Shown here piece by piece: positions 1-9,925 of a DNA stretch of 64,000 nucleotides. The stretch lies in NCBI GenBank assembly GCA_017551675.1, contig JAFZLC010000040.1, positions 1-64,000 on the forward strand, in the 5' to 3' direction. Source of the DNA: Paludibacteraceae bacterium. GTDB taxonomy: Bacteria > Bacteroidota > Bacteroidia > Bacteroidales > Paludibacteraceae. The translations under genes and the position numbers were made by a program. The first letter of the stretch is position 1; every line of letters starts with the position of its first letter. Under the pieces are notes generated by a model, which was not told the origin of the DNA, did not search any database, and was given only the letters and a program-made list of their open reading frames with translations.

Positions 1-2
1 AG

Positions 3-509
3 TACCAAGAACAGCAAGATACCGTTAAGAACAATCGTGAATACGAAAACCTTTCCAAGGAAATCGAATTCCAACAATTGGACATCGAATTGCACGAAAA
101 GAAGATCAGAGAAGCTAAGAAATTAAGCGAAATCAAGAAAGAAGAGTTACAAAAAACTCAAGATTTGATTGCTGATCGTCAAGAAGCTTTAGTTCAAAAG
201 AAAGCTGAATTGGACGAAATCGTATCTGAAACAAAACAAGAAGAAGACAAACTTCGCGATAAAGCAAAAGAGATTGAAGCAAAAATCGAAGATCGTCTGT
301 TGAACGCATTCAAACGTATTCGTAAAAACGCAAGAAACGGATTGGCTGTCGTTCCTGTTGAACGCGACGCTTGCGGTGGATGTTTCAACAAAATTCCGCC
401 TCAAAGACAATTGGATATTCGTTTGAGAAAAAAAGTAATCGTTTGCGAATATTGCGGAAGAATTCTAATCGACCAAGAAATGGCTAGCGAAGAAGAACAC
501 AATGCTTAA
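3..509 (+). CDS. C4-type zinc-ribbon coiled-coil protein (5' end outside the window)
   Basis: The reading frame is open from the left edge, so the start lies upstream; the TTG at 78 is only an internal codon. The visible part is a long Lys/Glu-rich coiled coil followed by a zinc ribbon with two CxxC pairs (CGGC and CEYC, 20 residues apart). This is the architecture of the DUF164/CT398-like family, common in Bacteroidetes, usually about 250 residues long; roughly the last 168 are present. The biochemical role of the family is not settled; a nucleic-acid or protein-scaffold role has been proposed. It ends in a strong hairpin shared with the convergent gene downstream. Confidence 0.85.
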   Translation, partial: YQEQQDTVKNNREYENLSKEIEFQQLDIELHEKKIREAKKLSEIKKEELQKTQDLIADRQEALVQKKAELDEIVSETKQEEDKLRDKAKEIEAKIEDRLLNAFKRIRKNARNGLAVVPVERDACGGCFNKIPPQRQLDIRLRKKVIVCEYCGRILIDQEMASEEEHNA

Positions 510-532
510 GAGTTAGCTGATTCTCAATAAAC

Positions 533-569
533 AAAAAAAAAGTGTATCTCATCGATACACTTTTTTTAT
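533..569. terminator. Bidirectional intrinsic terminator
   Basis: An 8-bp stem (541-548 with 554-561, AGTGTATC/GATACACT) with a 5-nt loop is flanked by an A-run on the left and a T-run on the right. It can stop both the zinc-ribbon gene and the convergent hydrolase gene. Confidence 0.85.
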
Positions 570-587
570 TTCTGCTATAACCTGTTT

Positions 588-1910
588 TTAGAATCTACCA
601 GAAAGGATTTCTTCCAACATAACCACCATACCACTGATGTGTTGAAGAAGTGGGTCGGAAAGCAATATGGAGTTGTTGTTGATAACCTTTGTCTCCACAT
701 AATTGTTGCTTAATCCAGCAACAGCCTCTTCGAAATTAGAGAATGGCACTACACCGTCAGGATTAGCATGAAGAAGTTTCAAACTATACTGAGGTTGCCA
801 TCCGTGACATAGATTTTGACGATCCATCAATTCAAGAAGCTTAGCCAAATGATCTGGATGCTCTGTGATATATTCCATATTGAGGATATCGCCAAGAGAC
901 TTGCCATTAAACTTCAACATCATATCAATCACATTCTCACTGTTGTTCTTGACAGCCTGAGGAACACCCGTTGAAAGAGCCCATGGTGTAAAGAAATCCT
1001 CATATCTCATGTCAGTCACCTCTGATGGATAGCTATTGAACATACTGTTGATTACAAGAGGAATCACAGATCCAAGTCCCATCTTCTTTCCCTGCTCATA
1101 ATCTTCCATATAAGTCTCGAAGGTACGACGAAGATCGTACGGACCATCACCGCAATACACTTTATCAAGATTGATTCTCTTTTGTGTATTCATATCCAAT
1201 TGTTGTACTCTGCGAAGGGAAGCCAAAGAGACTGATCCACCTTGTGAATAACCTACGATATATGATTTGTATGATTTATCAAGTGCAAGATTCTTTGCTT
1301 TTGCATAGTCCAATAGAGCAATAAGAGCATCTACACTGGTACGACCGTGAACCTCATGGTTCAAATACAAATCAGGATGATCAGCGGTTGAACCAAGACC
1401 AATATAATCAGGAAGGATACAAAGTGCACCCGTTGCAGCCATAATTGCTTCTACTGAAGTATACTGTGTAGGAATCATTGCAAAACCAATCTGAGTACCA
1501 TGATTGATCAACATCACCTTATTCATTTTACGAAGAAGTGGATATACAATCAAAGCGGAAGCATTCACTGGAACCATATTCTGGTCGAGTGTTTGGTATT
1601 CGATACGGACCACTTTGTACAAAAGAGGAACTAACGCTTTGGTGGTAGCACCTTGTTCGTTGTTTTGATTTTTGCTTGCCTCTTTGTAAACTCTATCCAA
1701 ACCATCGAAGATGTCAGCATCAACGCTTTTCTTCATGTCTCCAACAGTCATCTCATAGAGCTCTTGTTCTGTCACCTCCGATTCATCTAGCACGATGAAA
1801 GAAGGCTCACTACTTTGATTCTTTTCTTGGACATCCAAGACTTCTTGATCATTACAAGAAGCTAATCCTGCAAGGATAATCGCCAAGGCGATAAAAAGTT
1901 TCTTTTTCAT
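588..1910 (-). CDS. Secreted alpha/beta-hydrolase lipoprotein (lipase/esterase-like)
   Basis: A 440-residue protein with an N-terminal hydrophobic segment ending in the lipobox LASC (Cys19), so it should be lipid-anchored in the envelope. GYSQGG places the nucleophile at about Ser222. LPDYIGLG near residues 166-173 and a late Asp (in HANPDGVVPF) and His (in LLQHISG) are consistent with an alpha/beta-hydrolase triad. Overall shape resembles bacterial relatives of the secretory lipase (LIP) family. The substrate cannot be read from the sequence; ester or peptide hydrolysis are both possible. It is transcribed alone; a TATATTAG box on the minus strand (plus 1952-1959) is a possible promoter. Confidence 0.8.
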   Translation of the reverse strand: MKKKLFIALAIILAGLASCNDQEVLDVQEKNQSSEPSFIVLDESEVTEQELYEMTVGDMKKSVDADIFDGLDRVYKEASKNQNNEQGATTKALVPLLYKVVRIEYQTLDQNMVPVNASALIVYPLLRKMNKVMLINHGTQIGFAMIPTQYTSVEAIMAATGALCILPDYIGLGSTADHPDLYLNHEVHGRTSVDALIALLDYAKAKNLALDKSYKSYIVGYSQGGSVSLASLRRVQQLDMNTQKRINLDKVYCGDGPYDLRRTFETYMEDYEQGKKMGLGSVIPLVINSMFNSYPSEVTDMRYEDFFTPWALSTGVPQAVKNNSENVIDMMLKFNGKSLGDILNMEYITEHPDHLAKLLELMDRQNLCHGWQPQYSLKLLHANPDGVVPFSNFEEAVAGLSNNYVETKVINNNSILLSDPLLQHISGMVVMLEEILSGRF

Positions 1911-2068
1911 TTCAAATGATTGTTACTGAATAATTAAATAAAATTATGGTTCTAATATACAAAAAACAATGGAATCATAAAAATATTTGTTTCTTTTAAA
2001 TCACAGATAACAACAAGGGCCAACTTCTTTCGAAGTCAGCCCTTATCTATTCGAATGATCGTTTGACC

Positions 2069-4681
2069 TTAAATCTTAGCGCATAAGATATCAAACGCCT
2101 TACTTAAACCATCTATATTCTTACCACCAGCCTGAGCGAAGAATGGTTGTCCACCTCCACCACCTTGAATTTCTTTGGCAGCCTCTCTAATCATTTGCGT
2201 TGCATTATAACCAGCAGCAACAACATCATCAGACAATGCCACAGTCAACATTGGTTTTCCTTCTACAGAGGTTGCAGCAACGAAGACTAGTTTTTCCTTC
2301 ATCACATTACGAATTTGGAATGCCACAGACTTAACAAACTCTGGTGAGAAATTACCTTTGAAGGTGATGAGTTTAGCAGCGCCCTTGTCTTGAGCAGTCT
2401 CAATCAACTTATCACGCATTTGAAGTACCTTTTCTTGTACATGAGCATCAACAGTCTTCTTCAAATCAGCATTCTCTTCAATAGTCTTCTTGATTGCTTG
2501 TACCAAATTAGGAGTATTGTTGAAGAATGTCTTCAAATCACGCAACATATCTTGTTGATTATTCATCATCTCCTCCACCTTAGCAGCAGAGATAGCCTCA
2601 ATACGACGAACACCAGCTGCAACCGAAGTTTCCATCAAAATACGAATCATTCCGATTTCACCTGTAGCCTTCACATGAGTACCACCACACAACTCGATGG
2701 ATGGACCATATTTAATCACACGAACCGTATCTCCATATTTTTCGCCGAACAAAGCCATTGCACCCATTTCACGAGCTTGTTGGATTGGCATGTCACGGAA
2801 CTCTTCCAATGAGATATTCTTTCGAACCATCTCGTTGGCAATCTTCTCCACCTGACGTAATTCTTCGTCTGTCACCTTCTGGAAGTGAGAGAAGTCGAAA
2901 CGTAGAGAATCCGCAGAAACCAATGATCCTTTCTGCTCAACATGTGTACCCAACACCTGACGCAATGCATAGTCTAACAAGTGAGTAGCAGTGTGGTTGC
3001 ATGCAATCTGCTGACGTTTAGCAAGATCCACCACTGCACGGAACGATGCAGATGGATCAGTTGGCAAATTCTTCATCAAATGTACACTAAGGTTATTCTC
3101 CTTCTTTGTGTCTATGATTTCATATTTTGCACCATCCGACTCGATATAACCTGAATCGCCCAACTGACCACCCATCTCTGCATAGAAAGGAGTCTTGTCA
3201 AAAACGACTTGGTACAATTCAGTATTCTTTTGTTTTATTTTTCTATAACGAAGGATTTCAACATCCGTATCCAACAGATCATAACCTACGAATTCAGACT
3301 CGCCTTCACGAAGAGAAACCCAGTCGCCCGTCTCAACAGAAGCAGCATTACGAGCACGTTCTTTTTGCTTTTGCATCTCAACGTTAAACTCCTCCTCATT
3401 AACGGTCATACCATTTTCACGAAGGATCAACTCCGTCAAATCCAATGGAAATCCGAAAGTATCATATAAGGTGAATCCATCTTTACCAGATATCTCAGTT
3501 TTTCCAGCAGCCTTCGTATCATTCATCACTTTGTCCAACAAACGGATACCCGTTTCCAACGTACGAAGGAAAGATTCCTCTTCCTCTTTTATCACCTTCA
3601 CAACTAACTGTTGTTGGGCAATCAATTCTGGATAAGCCTCACCCATCGTTTCAATCAACACAGGGATCAACTTATACATGAAAGCGTTACGTTGACCTAA
3701 GAAGGTGTAACCATAACGAACAGCTCTACGAAGAATACGACGAATCACATAACCTGCCTTTGCGTTAGAAGGCAACTGACCATCCGTAATAGAGAAGGCA
3801 ATCGTACGGATATGATCAGCAATCACACGCATAGCGATATCCGTCTCTTTCTTCTGACCATATTCAAAGCCACTGATTTGTCCAATAACCTTGATGATTG
3901 GTTGGAACACATCTGTATCGTAATTGGATTTCTTTCCTTGCAAAGCCATACAAAGTCTTTCGAAGCCCATACCTGTATCCACATGCTTAGCAGGAAGAGG
4001 TTCCAAAGAACCATCCGCCTTACGATTGAATTGCATGAAGACATTGTTCCAAATCTCAATTACCTGCGGATTATCTTTATTTACCAATTCAACGCCTGGA
4101 ACGATAGCACGTTCAGAGTCATCACGAAGGTCTATGTGAATTTCTGAGCAAGGTCCACAAGGTCCCGTGTCTCCCATCTCCCAGAAATTATCATGCTTGT
4201 TTCCATTGATGATACGATCTTTTGGTAAGAACTGAGCCCAGATTTCTGCAGCCTCATCATCACGACTTAAATTGTCCTCCTTACTACCTTCAAATACAGT
4301 TGCATATAGACGGTCTGAATCCAATTTCAATACATCCACAAGATATTCCCATGCCCAAGAGATCGCCTCTTTCTTAAAGTAATCGCCAAAAGACCAGTTA
4401 CCCAACATCTCAAACATTGTATGATGATAAGTATCTAATCCCACCTCTTCCAAATCATTATGTTTTCCACTGACACGAAGGCATTTCTGCGAGTCCGCGA
4501 CACGAGGATACTTTCGAGGTTGATTACCCAGGAATATATCCTTAAACTGATTCATACCCGCATTGGTAAACATCAATGTAGGGTCATTCTTGACCACCAT
4601 AGGCGCAGAAGGAACAATTGTATGTCCTTTCGATGCGAAGAAATCGGTGAACGATTTACGTATTTCCTTTGCTGTTAACAT
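2069..4681 (-). CDS. alaS: Alanine--tRNA ligase
   Basis: Charges tRNA-Ala with alanine and edits mischarged Ser/Gly. The protein has the class II catalytic core at the N terminus ([32 protein letters not shown]), the editing-domain zinc motifs HTATH and CGGTH, and a C-terminal C-Ala region ending in a [14 protein letters not shown] stretch. Length (about 870 residues) is normal for the family. I chose the ATG at 4681 because the protein then starts [11 protein letters not shown], as in relatives; an in-frame ATG at 4699 would add six residues. It is divergent from the M23 peptidase gene, with promoter boxes for both in the short gap. Confidence 0.97.
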   Translation of the reverse strand: MLTAKEIRKSFTDFFASKGHTIVPSAPMVVKNDPTLMFTNAGMNQFKDIFLGNQPRKYPRVADSQKCLRVSGKHNDLEEVGLDTYHHTMFEMLGNWSFGDYFKKEAISWAWEYLVDVLKLDSDRLYATVFEGSKEDNLSRDDEAAEIWAQFLPKDRIINGNKHDNFWEMGDTGPCGPCSEIHIDLRDDSERAIVPGVELVNKDNPQVIEIWNNVFMQFNRKADGSLEPLPAKHVDTGMGFERLCMALQGKKSNYDTDVFQPIIKVIGQISGFEYGQKKETDIAMRVIADHIRTIAFSITDGQLPSNAKAGYVIRRILRRAVRYGYTFLGQRNAFMYKLIPVLIETMGEAYPELIAQQQLVVKVIKEEEESFLRTLETGIRLLDKVMNDTKAAGKTEISGKDGFTLYDTFGFPLDLTELILRENGMTVNEEEFNVEMQKQKERARNAASVETGDWVSLREGESEFVGYDLLDTDVEILRYRKIKQKNTELYQVVFDKTPFYAEMGGQLGDSGYIESDGAKYEIIDTKKENNLSVHLMKNLPTDPSASFRAVVDLAKRQQIACNHTATHLLDYALRQVLGTHVEQKGSLVSADSLRFDFSHFQKVTDEELRQVEKIANEMVRKNISLEEFRDMPIQQAREMGAMALFGEKYGDTVRVIKYGPSIELCGGTHVKATGEIGMIRILMETSVAAGVRRIEAISAAKVEEMMNNQQDMLRDLKTFFNNTPNLVQAIKKTIEENADLKKTVDAHVQEKVLQMRDKLIETAQDKGAAKLITFKGNFSPEFVKSVAFQIRNVMKEKLVFVAATSVEGKPMLTVALSDDVVAAGYNATQMIREAAKEIQGGGGGQPFFAQAGGKNIDGLSKAFDILCAKI

Positions 4682-4734
4682 GTTAAATATTTTAGCCATC
4701 GGAGATTTTTGGAAATCCCCTCTATTCTGAAGCG

Positions 4735-4742
4735 CAAAATTA
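4735..4742 (-). promoter_or_regulatory. -7 box of the alaS promoter
   Basis: TAATTTTG on the minus strand matches the Bacteroidetes -7 consensus TAnnTTTG and lies about 55 nt upstream of the chosen alaS start. Confidence 0.6.
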
Positions 4743-4763
4743 GCATTTTTCTATAAAAAAAAT

Positions 4764-4771
4764 TACCTTTG
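4764..4771 (+). promoter_or_regulatory. -7 box of the M23 peptidase operon promoter
   Basis: TACCTTTG followed by CA matches TAnnTTTG. It is 32 nt upstream of the M23 peptidase ATG and back-to-back with the alaS promoter. Confidence 0.65.
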
Positions 4772-4802
4772 CAATGTAAATTGTAAAAAGAATTTATCAA
4801 AT

Positions 4803-5774
4803 ATGGCAAAAGCAAAATTTCAATTCAATCCTAAGACACTCTCTTTTGAGCGGATTGATAACACCATAAAGCACAAATTCGGCAGTTTCATCTCCCATCT
4901 TCTAAGTGGAGTTCTTGTCGGACTTGCATTTTTTATTGTCTTCGCACTCTTCATCGACTCTCCACAAGAGAAAGAGTTGAAAAGTGCCAATGCAGAATTG
5001 GAGGCCCAATACAAACTGTTAAGTTCTCAGTTGGACCAAATGCAATATGTTTTAACAGACATTGAGCAACGCGACGACCAACTCTACCGTTCTGTTGTTC
5101 AAGCAGAGCCTGTTGCTGCCAATCTGAGAAGACTGAACCACTCTCAAAGAAGATACAACGACATCCGTCAGAAGACCAATTCTGAAATCGCCGCAAAAAC
5201 CGTGGCACAGTTGGAAGACATCAAAAGACAGTTATACATACAATCTGTCTCATTCGACGAGGTGGTGAACCTTGTACGCAACAAGGAAGATATGTTGCTA
5301 AGTATCCCAGGCATTCAGCCTGTTATGAACAAAGACCTCCGCAGAATGGCCTCCGGTTTCGGTATGAGAATAGACCCTATCTACAAAACACCTAAGTTTC
5401 ACGCAGGAATGGACTTTTCGGGCGACACTGGCACGGAAATCTATGCTACTGGTAAGGGTGTCATCGACTTCAAAGGATGGATGCAAGGATATGGTAACAC
5501 GGTCATAATCGACCATGGATATGGGTATAAAACGCTTTACGGTCACTTAAATGGTTTTGTCAAAACCTTGCGTGTAGGTTCCAAAGTGTCTCGAGGTGAT
5601 GTCATTGCCTATATGGGTAACACGGGCAAATCAACGGGTCCACACCTTCATTATGAGGTTCATTACAGGGATAAAGTGACCGATCCACGCAATTTCTACT
5701 ACATGGATTTGTCTCCTGAGCAATATGACGAAATGATTCAAATCACCTCCAACAATGGAAACGTGTACGACTAA
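4803..5774 (+). CDS. M23 family peptidoglycan endopeptidase
   Basis: A 323-residue envelope protein that should cleave peptidoglycan cross-links. It has a cytoplasmic N terminus, one membrane span near residues 35-52, a coiled-coil region, and a C-terminal LytM/M23 domain with the zinc ligands in HAGMDFSG and HLHYEVH. All expected M23 ligands are visible, so it looks catalytically competent rather than a degenerate activator. It heads a tight cluster: the MerR gene starts inside its last 20 nt, and the TRIC channel gene overlaps MerR in turn. This peptidase-MerR arrangement beside alaS is, to my knowledge, common in Bacteroidales. Confidence 0.92.
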   Translation: MAKAKFQFNPKTLSFERIDNTIKHKFGSFISHLLSGVLVGLAFFIVFALFIDSPQEKELKSANAELEAQYKLLSSQLDQMQYVLTDIEQRDDQLYRSVVQAEPVAANLRRLNHSQRRYNDIRQKTNSEIAAKTVAQLEDIKRQLYIQSVSFDEVVNLVRNKEDMLLSIPGIQPVMNKDLRRMASGFGMRIDPIYKTPKFHAGMDFSGDTGTEIYATGKGVIDFKGWMQGYGNTVIIDHGYGYKTLYGHLNGFVKTLRVGSKVSRGDVIAYMGNTGKSTGPHLHYEVHYRDKVTDPRNFYYMDLSPEQYDEMIQITSNNGNVYD

Positions 5775-6153
5775 TCAAAACTTTGAGAGCAAAAGGAAAC
5801 TCTACTACACCACTAGCGAAGTGGCAGCCTTGCTGAAGGTCAACGAATCCACGCTTCGCTTTTGGGAGAAGGATTTTCCCTTCACGCAACCACAAAAGAG
5901 TCCGAAAGGAACCCGTCGCTACACACAGAAAGAGATTCGAAACATTCAACTTGTGCAATACCTATTGAAAGATAGGAAACTCACCATTGACGGAGCCAAA
6001 CTGCTATTGAAAGAGAAGAGAGATGAGTTGGAGAAAAAACACGAAATGGTTTTGAAGCTACAACACATCAAAACAGAGATTCAATCTATTCGAAAGGCTT
6101 TCGACCAACATTTAAACATTACAGAAGATGATGCTGACGGAATGGCTAACTAA
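5755..6153 (+). CDS. MerR family transcriptional regulator
   Basis: A 132-residue protein whose residues ~16-80 form a MerR winged-helix domain: YYTTSEVAALLKVNESTLRFWEKDF is the helix-turn-helix and first wing, followed by GTRRYTQKEI. The C-terminal half is a helical dimerisation arm. There is no cysteine-rich metal site, so it is not a classic metal sensor. It overlaps the M23 gene by 20 nt and the next gene by 26 nt, so translation is probably coupled. The effector is unknown; a role in envelope or cell-cycle control is only guilt by association. Confidence 0.9.
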   Translation: METCTTNQNFESKRKLYYTTSEVAALLKVNESTLRFWEKDFPFTQPQKSPKGTRRYTQKEIRNIQLVQYLLKDRKLTIDGAKLLLKEKRDELEKKHEMVLKLQHIKTEIQSIRKAFDQHLNITEDDADGMAN

Positions 6154-6781
6154 CATACAATTCAATCAAGAACTATTTACTGAAATTATCGAATACATTG
6201 GTACTTTTGCCTTTGCCATAAGTGGTATTCGACTAGCAGCAGGAAAAGATTTTGATTTGTTTGGAGCATACGTTGTCGGACTTGTGACTGCCATCGGTGG
6301 AGGAACGATTCGTGACCTATGCTTAGACCTCACGCCCTTCTGGATGCTGAATGCAAGTTACCTAATATGGACCGCCACGGCTCTTATCTTTGTCATATTA
6401 TTCAGGAAGCATCTTATCCGACTAAACAACACATTCTTTATTTTCGACACCATTGGATTGGCACTTTTCACCGTGGTGGGAATCGAAAAAACATTAGATT
6501 GCAACTACGCCTTTTGGGTAGCCATCATCATGGGAACCATCACAGGTGCAGCCGGAGGAGTCATACGCGACATCTTTATTAACCAAATACCACTGATATT
6601 CAGAAAAGAGATCTATGCCATAGCATGTATCATTGGTGGCATAATATATTACATAAGTTCCAAATTCATTGACGACATCACATTAGTGCAAATCATCAGT
6701 GCATTGAGTGTCATTCTCACAAGGGTCATAGCCGTCAAATACAAGATTGGGCTTCCACATATTAAGGGGGAGGCGAATTAA
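6128..6781 (+). CDS. Trimeric intracellular cation (TRIC) channel-type membrane protein (UPF0126)
   Basis: A 217-residue integral membrane protein with about seven hydrophobic spans, arranged as two repeats, each with a Gly-rich kinked segment (GGGTIRDL and GAAGGVIRDI). This duplicated motif defines the UPF0126/YadS family of bacterial TRIC channels, K+-permeable trimers in characterised members. The start codon overlaps the end of the MerR gene by 26 nt, the last member of a three-gene operon. Confidence 0.9.
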   Translation: MMLTEWLTNIQFNQELFTEIIEYIGTFAFAISGIRLAAGKDFDLFGAYVVGLVTAIGGGTIRDLCLDLTPFWMLNASYLIWTATALIFVILFRKHLIRLNNTFFIFDTIGLALFTVVGIEKTLDCNYAFWVAIIMGTITGAAGGVIRDIFINQIPLIFRKEIYAIACIIGGIIYYISSKFIDDITLVQIISALSVILTRVIAVKYKIGLPHIKGEAN

Positions 6782-6786
6782 GATTC

Positions 6787-6810
6787 AAGGCGCCTTCCGT
6801 CAATCGCCTT
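6787..6810 (+). terminator. Possible weak terminator after the TRIC gene
   Basis: A 6-bp stem AAGGCG/CGCCTT with a 12-nt loop lies just after the stop codon. No T-run follows, so the call is weak. Confidence 0.3.
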
Positions 6811-6941
6811 ATTCTGAAACGAACAAGCAACACAAGGGGGATTTTAGATGAATCACACACAACAGAATTTCCCTTTGAATATTTTTAACACCTTCCTCTA
6901 AAAATACTTCACAAAACGTAGATTAAATCAAAAAAAAAGCC

Positions 6942-6949
6942 TATCTTTA
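6942..6949 (+). promoter_or_regulatory. -7-like box upstream of a T9SS cargo gene
   Basis: TATCTTTA differs from TAnnTTTG at the last base. It is 47 nt upstream of the ATG at 6997, in an AT-rich gap otherwise without signals. Confidence 0.45.
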
Positions 6950-6996
6950 CAGAAAATTTCAATTAATTACGCAAACTCTTAAAAATAAATACAAAA

Positions 6997-8043
6997 ATGA
7001 GAAAATTAATTACTCTTTCAGCTGCATTAGCTTTGTCAGTGGGTTGTTTCGCTCAGTACAGTTTGTCATTCGAGGCAAACGGATTGAGAGAAGGTGACTA
7101 CAGAAACATGAAACAGATTGAGTATGTAGAACAATCCAACGCTGGTGCCAATCAAGTATGGGACTTTTCTAAGTCAAAAGTATTAAAAGACTTCTACATC
7201 AGTCAAAACGAAGATTTGTTGAACACTTCTACTGAAGGTTACAGATTAAGTTGCGACGAAGGTGGTGAAAAGAACACTTTGTTTGAAATCACTTCAAGCG
7301 AAAAGAGATTCTTCGGACTTCAAAACAGCAACACTACATTGACTCTCGACGAGCCAATCGTTGATTTGATGTTCCCTCTTTCTTTCGGTGATGGAAAATC
7401 TGGTGTATATTCAGGTGCTCTTCAAAGTGGCAACACAACAAGCTACTTCGATGGTACATACGTAACAAAAGCTGACGCTTGGGGTACTTTGATCCTTCCT
7501 GACGGAAACGTTTACAAAAACGTACTTCGTGTTAAGGTTGACAAAGAATACACTGAGACTTTCGGTCAAAGCACTTACAAAATCAGCTCTATCCGCTATC
7601 AATACTTCGCAGAAGGTGCTCGCTACCCTATCATCATCACAATTGAGCAAGAGTACACTCCTGAAAGCGGTTGCAAATGCAAAAACTCAAAATACACTGC
7701 AATGTATATGGAGAAACCTGCAGTTTACAAAAATGACGCAATCAAAGTCGCTAAGAAGAAGAGTTCTAAGGGTGAAATCGCTTCTTTCAACTATCTTGCT
7801 TCTCCAAACCCATTCGCAGAGTCTTTGAACGTTTCATTTGACCTTGTAGAAAATGCAGAGGTTATCATTGAAATCCATGATTTGAGCGGAAAGGCTGTTC
7901 TTAAGTTGTTCAAAGAGAACTTGACTTCTGGTCAATACTCTTACGACTTCGAGACATCTGCTCTCCTTCCTGGAACTTATACACTCACCATCAAAGTTAA
8001 CGGCAAACTTTACGCTAACAAGATGTTGAAATCTGGTATGTAA
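6997..8043 (+). CDS. Secreted protein with T9SS C-terminal sorting domain
   Basis: A 348-residue exported protein with a signal peptide ending near CFAQ (residue ~20). The last ~80 residues form a type IX sorting domain: ASPNPFAESLNV, a middle IEIHDLSGKAV strand pair and a final LPGTYTLTIKVNGK segment, so it should pass the outer membrane and be anchored or released by PorU. The 250-residue central part is beta-rich with a CKCKN cluster and no catalytic motif I recognise. The coding sequence favours a restricted codon set, suggesting high expression (inference). It has its own promoter-like box and ends in a strong hairpin. Confidence 0.85.
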   Translation: MRKLITLSAALALSVGCFAQYSLSFEANGLREGDYRNMKQIEYVEQSNAGANQVWDFSKSKVLKDFYISQNEDLLNTSTEGYRLSCDEGGEKNTLFEITSSEKRFFGLQNSNTTLTLDEPIVDLMFPLSFGDGKSGVYSGALQSGNTTSYFDGTYVTKADAWGTLILPDGNVYKNVLRVKVDKEYTETFGQSTYKISSIRYQYFAEGARYPIIITIEQEYTPESGCKCKNSKYTAMYMEKPAVYKNDAIKVAKKKSSKGEIASFNYLASPNPFAESLNVSFDLVENAEVIIEIHDLSGKAVLKLFKENLTSGQYSYDFETSALLPGTYTLTIKVNGKLYANKMLKSGM

Positions 8044-8064
8044 TCAATTATTGAAACATATTTT

Positions 8065-8094
8065 AAGGGACGCAATACGCATTGCGTCCCTTTT
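8065..8094 (+). terminator. Intrinsic terminator / REP-like palindrome
   Basis: A perfect 12-bp stem (8065-8076 with 8081-8092) with an ACGC loop is followed by TTTT-like sequence. The core GACGCAAT..ATTGCGTC is shared with another palindrome at 63689-63712. Confidence 0.8.
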
Positions 8095-8111
8095 ATTTAA
8101 AAACTTTCACA

Positions 8112-8555
8112 ATGAGAAAAAGCTTATCCCTACTATTTTTCTTCTTCCTCTCATTATCCTGCTTCGCTCAATCTGCAGGAGACAAACTATTAGGCGTCTA
8201 CTTCTTGGAACACGATGGAGACCGTTCTAAAGTAAGAATTACCAAAAATCCAAATAACACCTACAAAGTACAAGTCTTCTGGATGGAAAACATGTACGAT
8301 AAAAACGGCAAATTACGTGTAGACCAAAAGAATCCCGACGTTACCAAACGTAACACTAGAGCCGACCAAATCGTCCTCATCAAAGACCTAACCTACTACA
8401 AAGAAGGCGTATGGAAAGATAGTAAAATCTATGACCCAACTCGCGGATCTTTCTTCACGGTAGAACTGAGATTCAAAGATGCTGAAACACTGGCTGTCAA
8501 AGGCTCTTGGGGCATATTCAGCAAGACAATCTATTGGAAGAAACTGAAAGAATGA
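8112..8555 (+). CDS. DUF2147 domain-containing secreted protein
   Basis: A 147-residue protein with a signal peptide (MRKSLSLLFFFFLSLSCFAQ) and a DUF2147 domain: a small beta-barrel with GVYFLEHDGDRSKVRI, YDKNGKLRVDQKNPD and SWGIFSKTIYWKK. The family is periplasmic and of unknown function. I chose the ATG at 8112; a TTG at 8082 would start inside the preceding terminator and is rejected. The gene lies 18 nt after that hairpin and 3 nt before the MATE transporter gene, so the two are probably cotranscribed. Confidence 0.87.
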   Translation: MRKSLSLLFFFFLSLSCFAQSAGDKLLGVYFLEHDGDRSKVRITKNPNNTYKVQVFWMENMYDKNGKLRVDQKNPDVTKRNTRADQIVLIKDLTYYKEGVWKDSKIYDPTRGSFFTVELRFKDAETLAVKGSWGIFSKTIYWKKLKE

Positions 8556-8558
8556 TGA

Positions 8559-9866
8559 ATGAACAGAAAGATTCTTAAAATCGCCATTCCTGCCATTGCC
8601 ACCAATATCACCATTCCACTCCTAAGCATGGTCGATATTGCCATCGCAGGACATCTTGGAAACGAATCATTCATAGGAGCTGTCTCCGTTGGCAGCACAC
8701 TAATCAACATATTCTACTGGAATTTCGGATTCCTCCGCATGGGTACAAGCGGACTAACAGCGCAAGCCTTTGGTGCAAAAAACTTCCCTGAAGCCATCAA
8801 CACCTTATTGCGTTCTGTTTTTGTATCCCTTTTGGCCTGCATCATCATCTTCCTCCTTAAAAACATTGTACAAAAAGTTGCCTTCGACTATATGAATACC
8901 TCTCCAGAGGTGGAAGAAGCAGCTATTTTATACCTTAACATCTGCATTTTAGGTGCACCTGCTGTGATGTGCCTGTATAGTTTCAAAGGATGGTTTATCG
9001 GAATGCAAAACTCCGTTTTCCCGATGATCATAGCCATATCCATTAATATTATCAATATCATCTGCAGTCTAATTTCTGTTTTCGTATTACATCTAGGTAT
9101 TGCGGGCATTGCTGTAGGTTCCCTTATTGCACAATATTGCGGTATTCTCATTGCCATTCTACTATGGAGAAAGAAATATAATAATCTCTTCCCCTACATT
9201 AATAAAAAGGAGATTTTTGACACTCAAAAGCTAAAACGATTCACCACTCTAAATGGAGGTATCGCCATAAGAACCATTTGTCTTACCGCCGTAACATGCT
9301 TCTTTACATTGGCAGGAGCCAAGCAAGGAACCGTCTTATTAGCAGTCAACACCCTCCTAATGCAACTATTCTCCATCTTCTCCTACTTCACAGACGGATT
9401 CGCTTATGCAGGCGAAGCATTAACCGGTCGATATATTGGTGCCAAAGACCCCATCAACATGAACAAATCAATTGTTTATCTGTTTTTATGGGGATTCGGT
9501 TTAGTTGGCATATTCTCAATCATCTACCTTTTCTTCACGCCCAATATTCTATCCATACTAACAGACAAGGAGAATGTAATAACGGCTGCCAACGACTATC
9601 TTCCGTGGGTGGTAGCAATCCCTATCTGTGGATTCTCTGCTTTTCTATGGGATGGAGTTATGGTAGGCGCCACAATGGCAAAAGGAATGGTCTATGCAAT
9701 GTTATTTGCCTCCGTTTCCTTTTTCCTTCTATACAACCTTCTCATTACAGAACATGGTAACGATGGACTATGGATAGCCTTCCTAACCTACCTCGCTATA
9801 AGAGGAATTGTTCAAACCATCTATTTTATAGGAAAGAAAAAGTCACTGTTCATACCGAACAAATGA
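8559..9866 (+). CDS. MATE family multidrug efflux transporter
   Basis: A 435-residue membrane protein with about 12 hydrophobic spans, in two pseudo-symmetric halves, opening with RKILKIAIPAIATNITIPLL and the IAGHLG motif of the first helix, typical of the DinF-like MATE branch. It should export cationic drugs or metabolites in exchange for Na+ or H+. The start ATG at 8559 is 3 nt after the DUF2147 stop; an overlapping ATG at 8555 is out of frame and soon stops. It converges on nrdG, and no clear hairpin lies in the 59-nt gap. Confidence 0.93.
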   Translation: MNRKILKIAIPAIATNITIPLLSMVDIAIAGHLGNESFIGAVSVGSTLINIFYWNFGFLRMGTSGLTAQAFGAKNFPEAINTLLRSVFVSLLACIIIFLLKNIVQKVAFDYMNTSPEVEEAAILYLNICILGAPAVMCLYSFKGWFIGMQNSVFPMIIAISINIINIICSLISVFVLHLGIAGIAVGSLIAQYCGILIAILLWRKKYNNLFPYINKKEIFDTQKLKRFTTLNGGIAIRTICLTAVTCFFTLAGAKQGTVLLAVNTLLMQLFSIFSYFTDGFAYAGEALTGRYIGAKDPINMNKSIVYLFLWGFGLVGIFSIIYLFFTPNILSILTDKENVITAANDYLPWVVAIPICGFSAFLWDGVMVGATMAKGMVYAMLFASVSFFLLYNLLITEHGNDGLWIAFLTYLAIRGIVQTIYFIGKKKSLFIPNK

Positions 9867-9925
9867 CTCTTAAGTTATACGACTATTGATTCAGGAGGAT
9901 CTATTCCAAAGTATTCTACTGATAA

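Noticed and set aside
2390-2812. A 140-codon open frame antisense to alaS, and several shorter ones there
   Set aside because: The alaS frame is full length with all motifs; the antisense frames encode His/Ser-rich, non-globular sequence with no domain.
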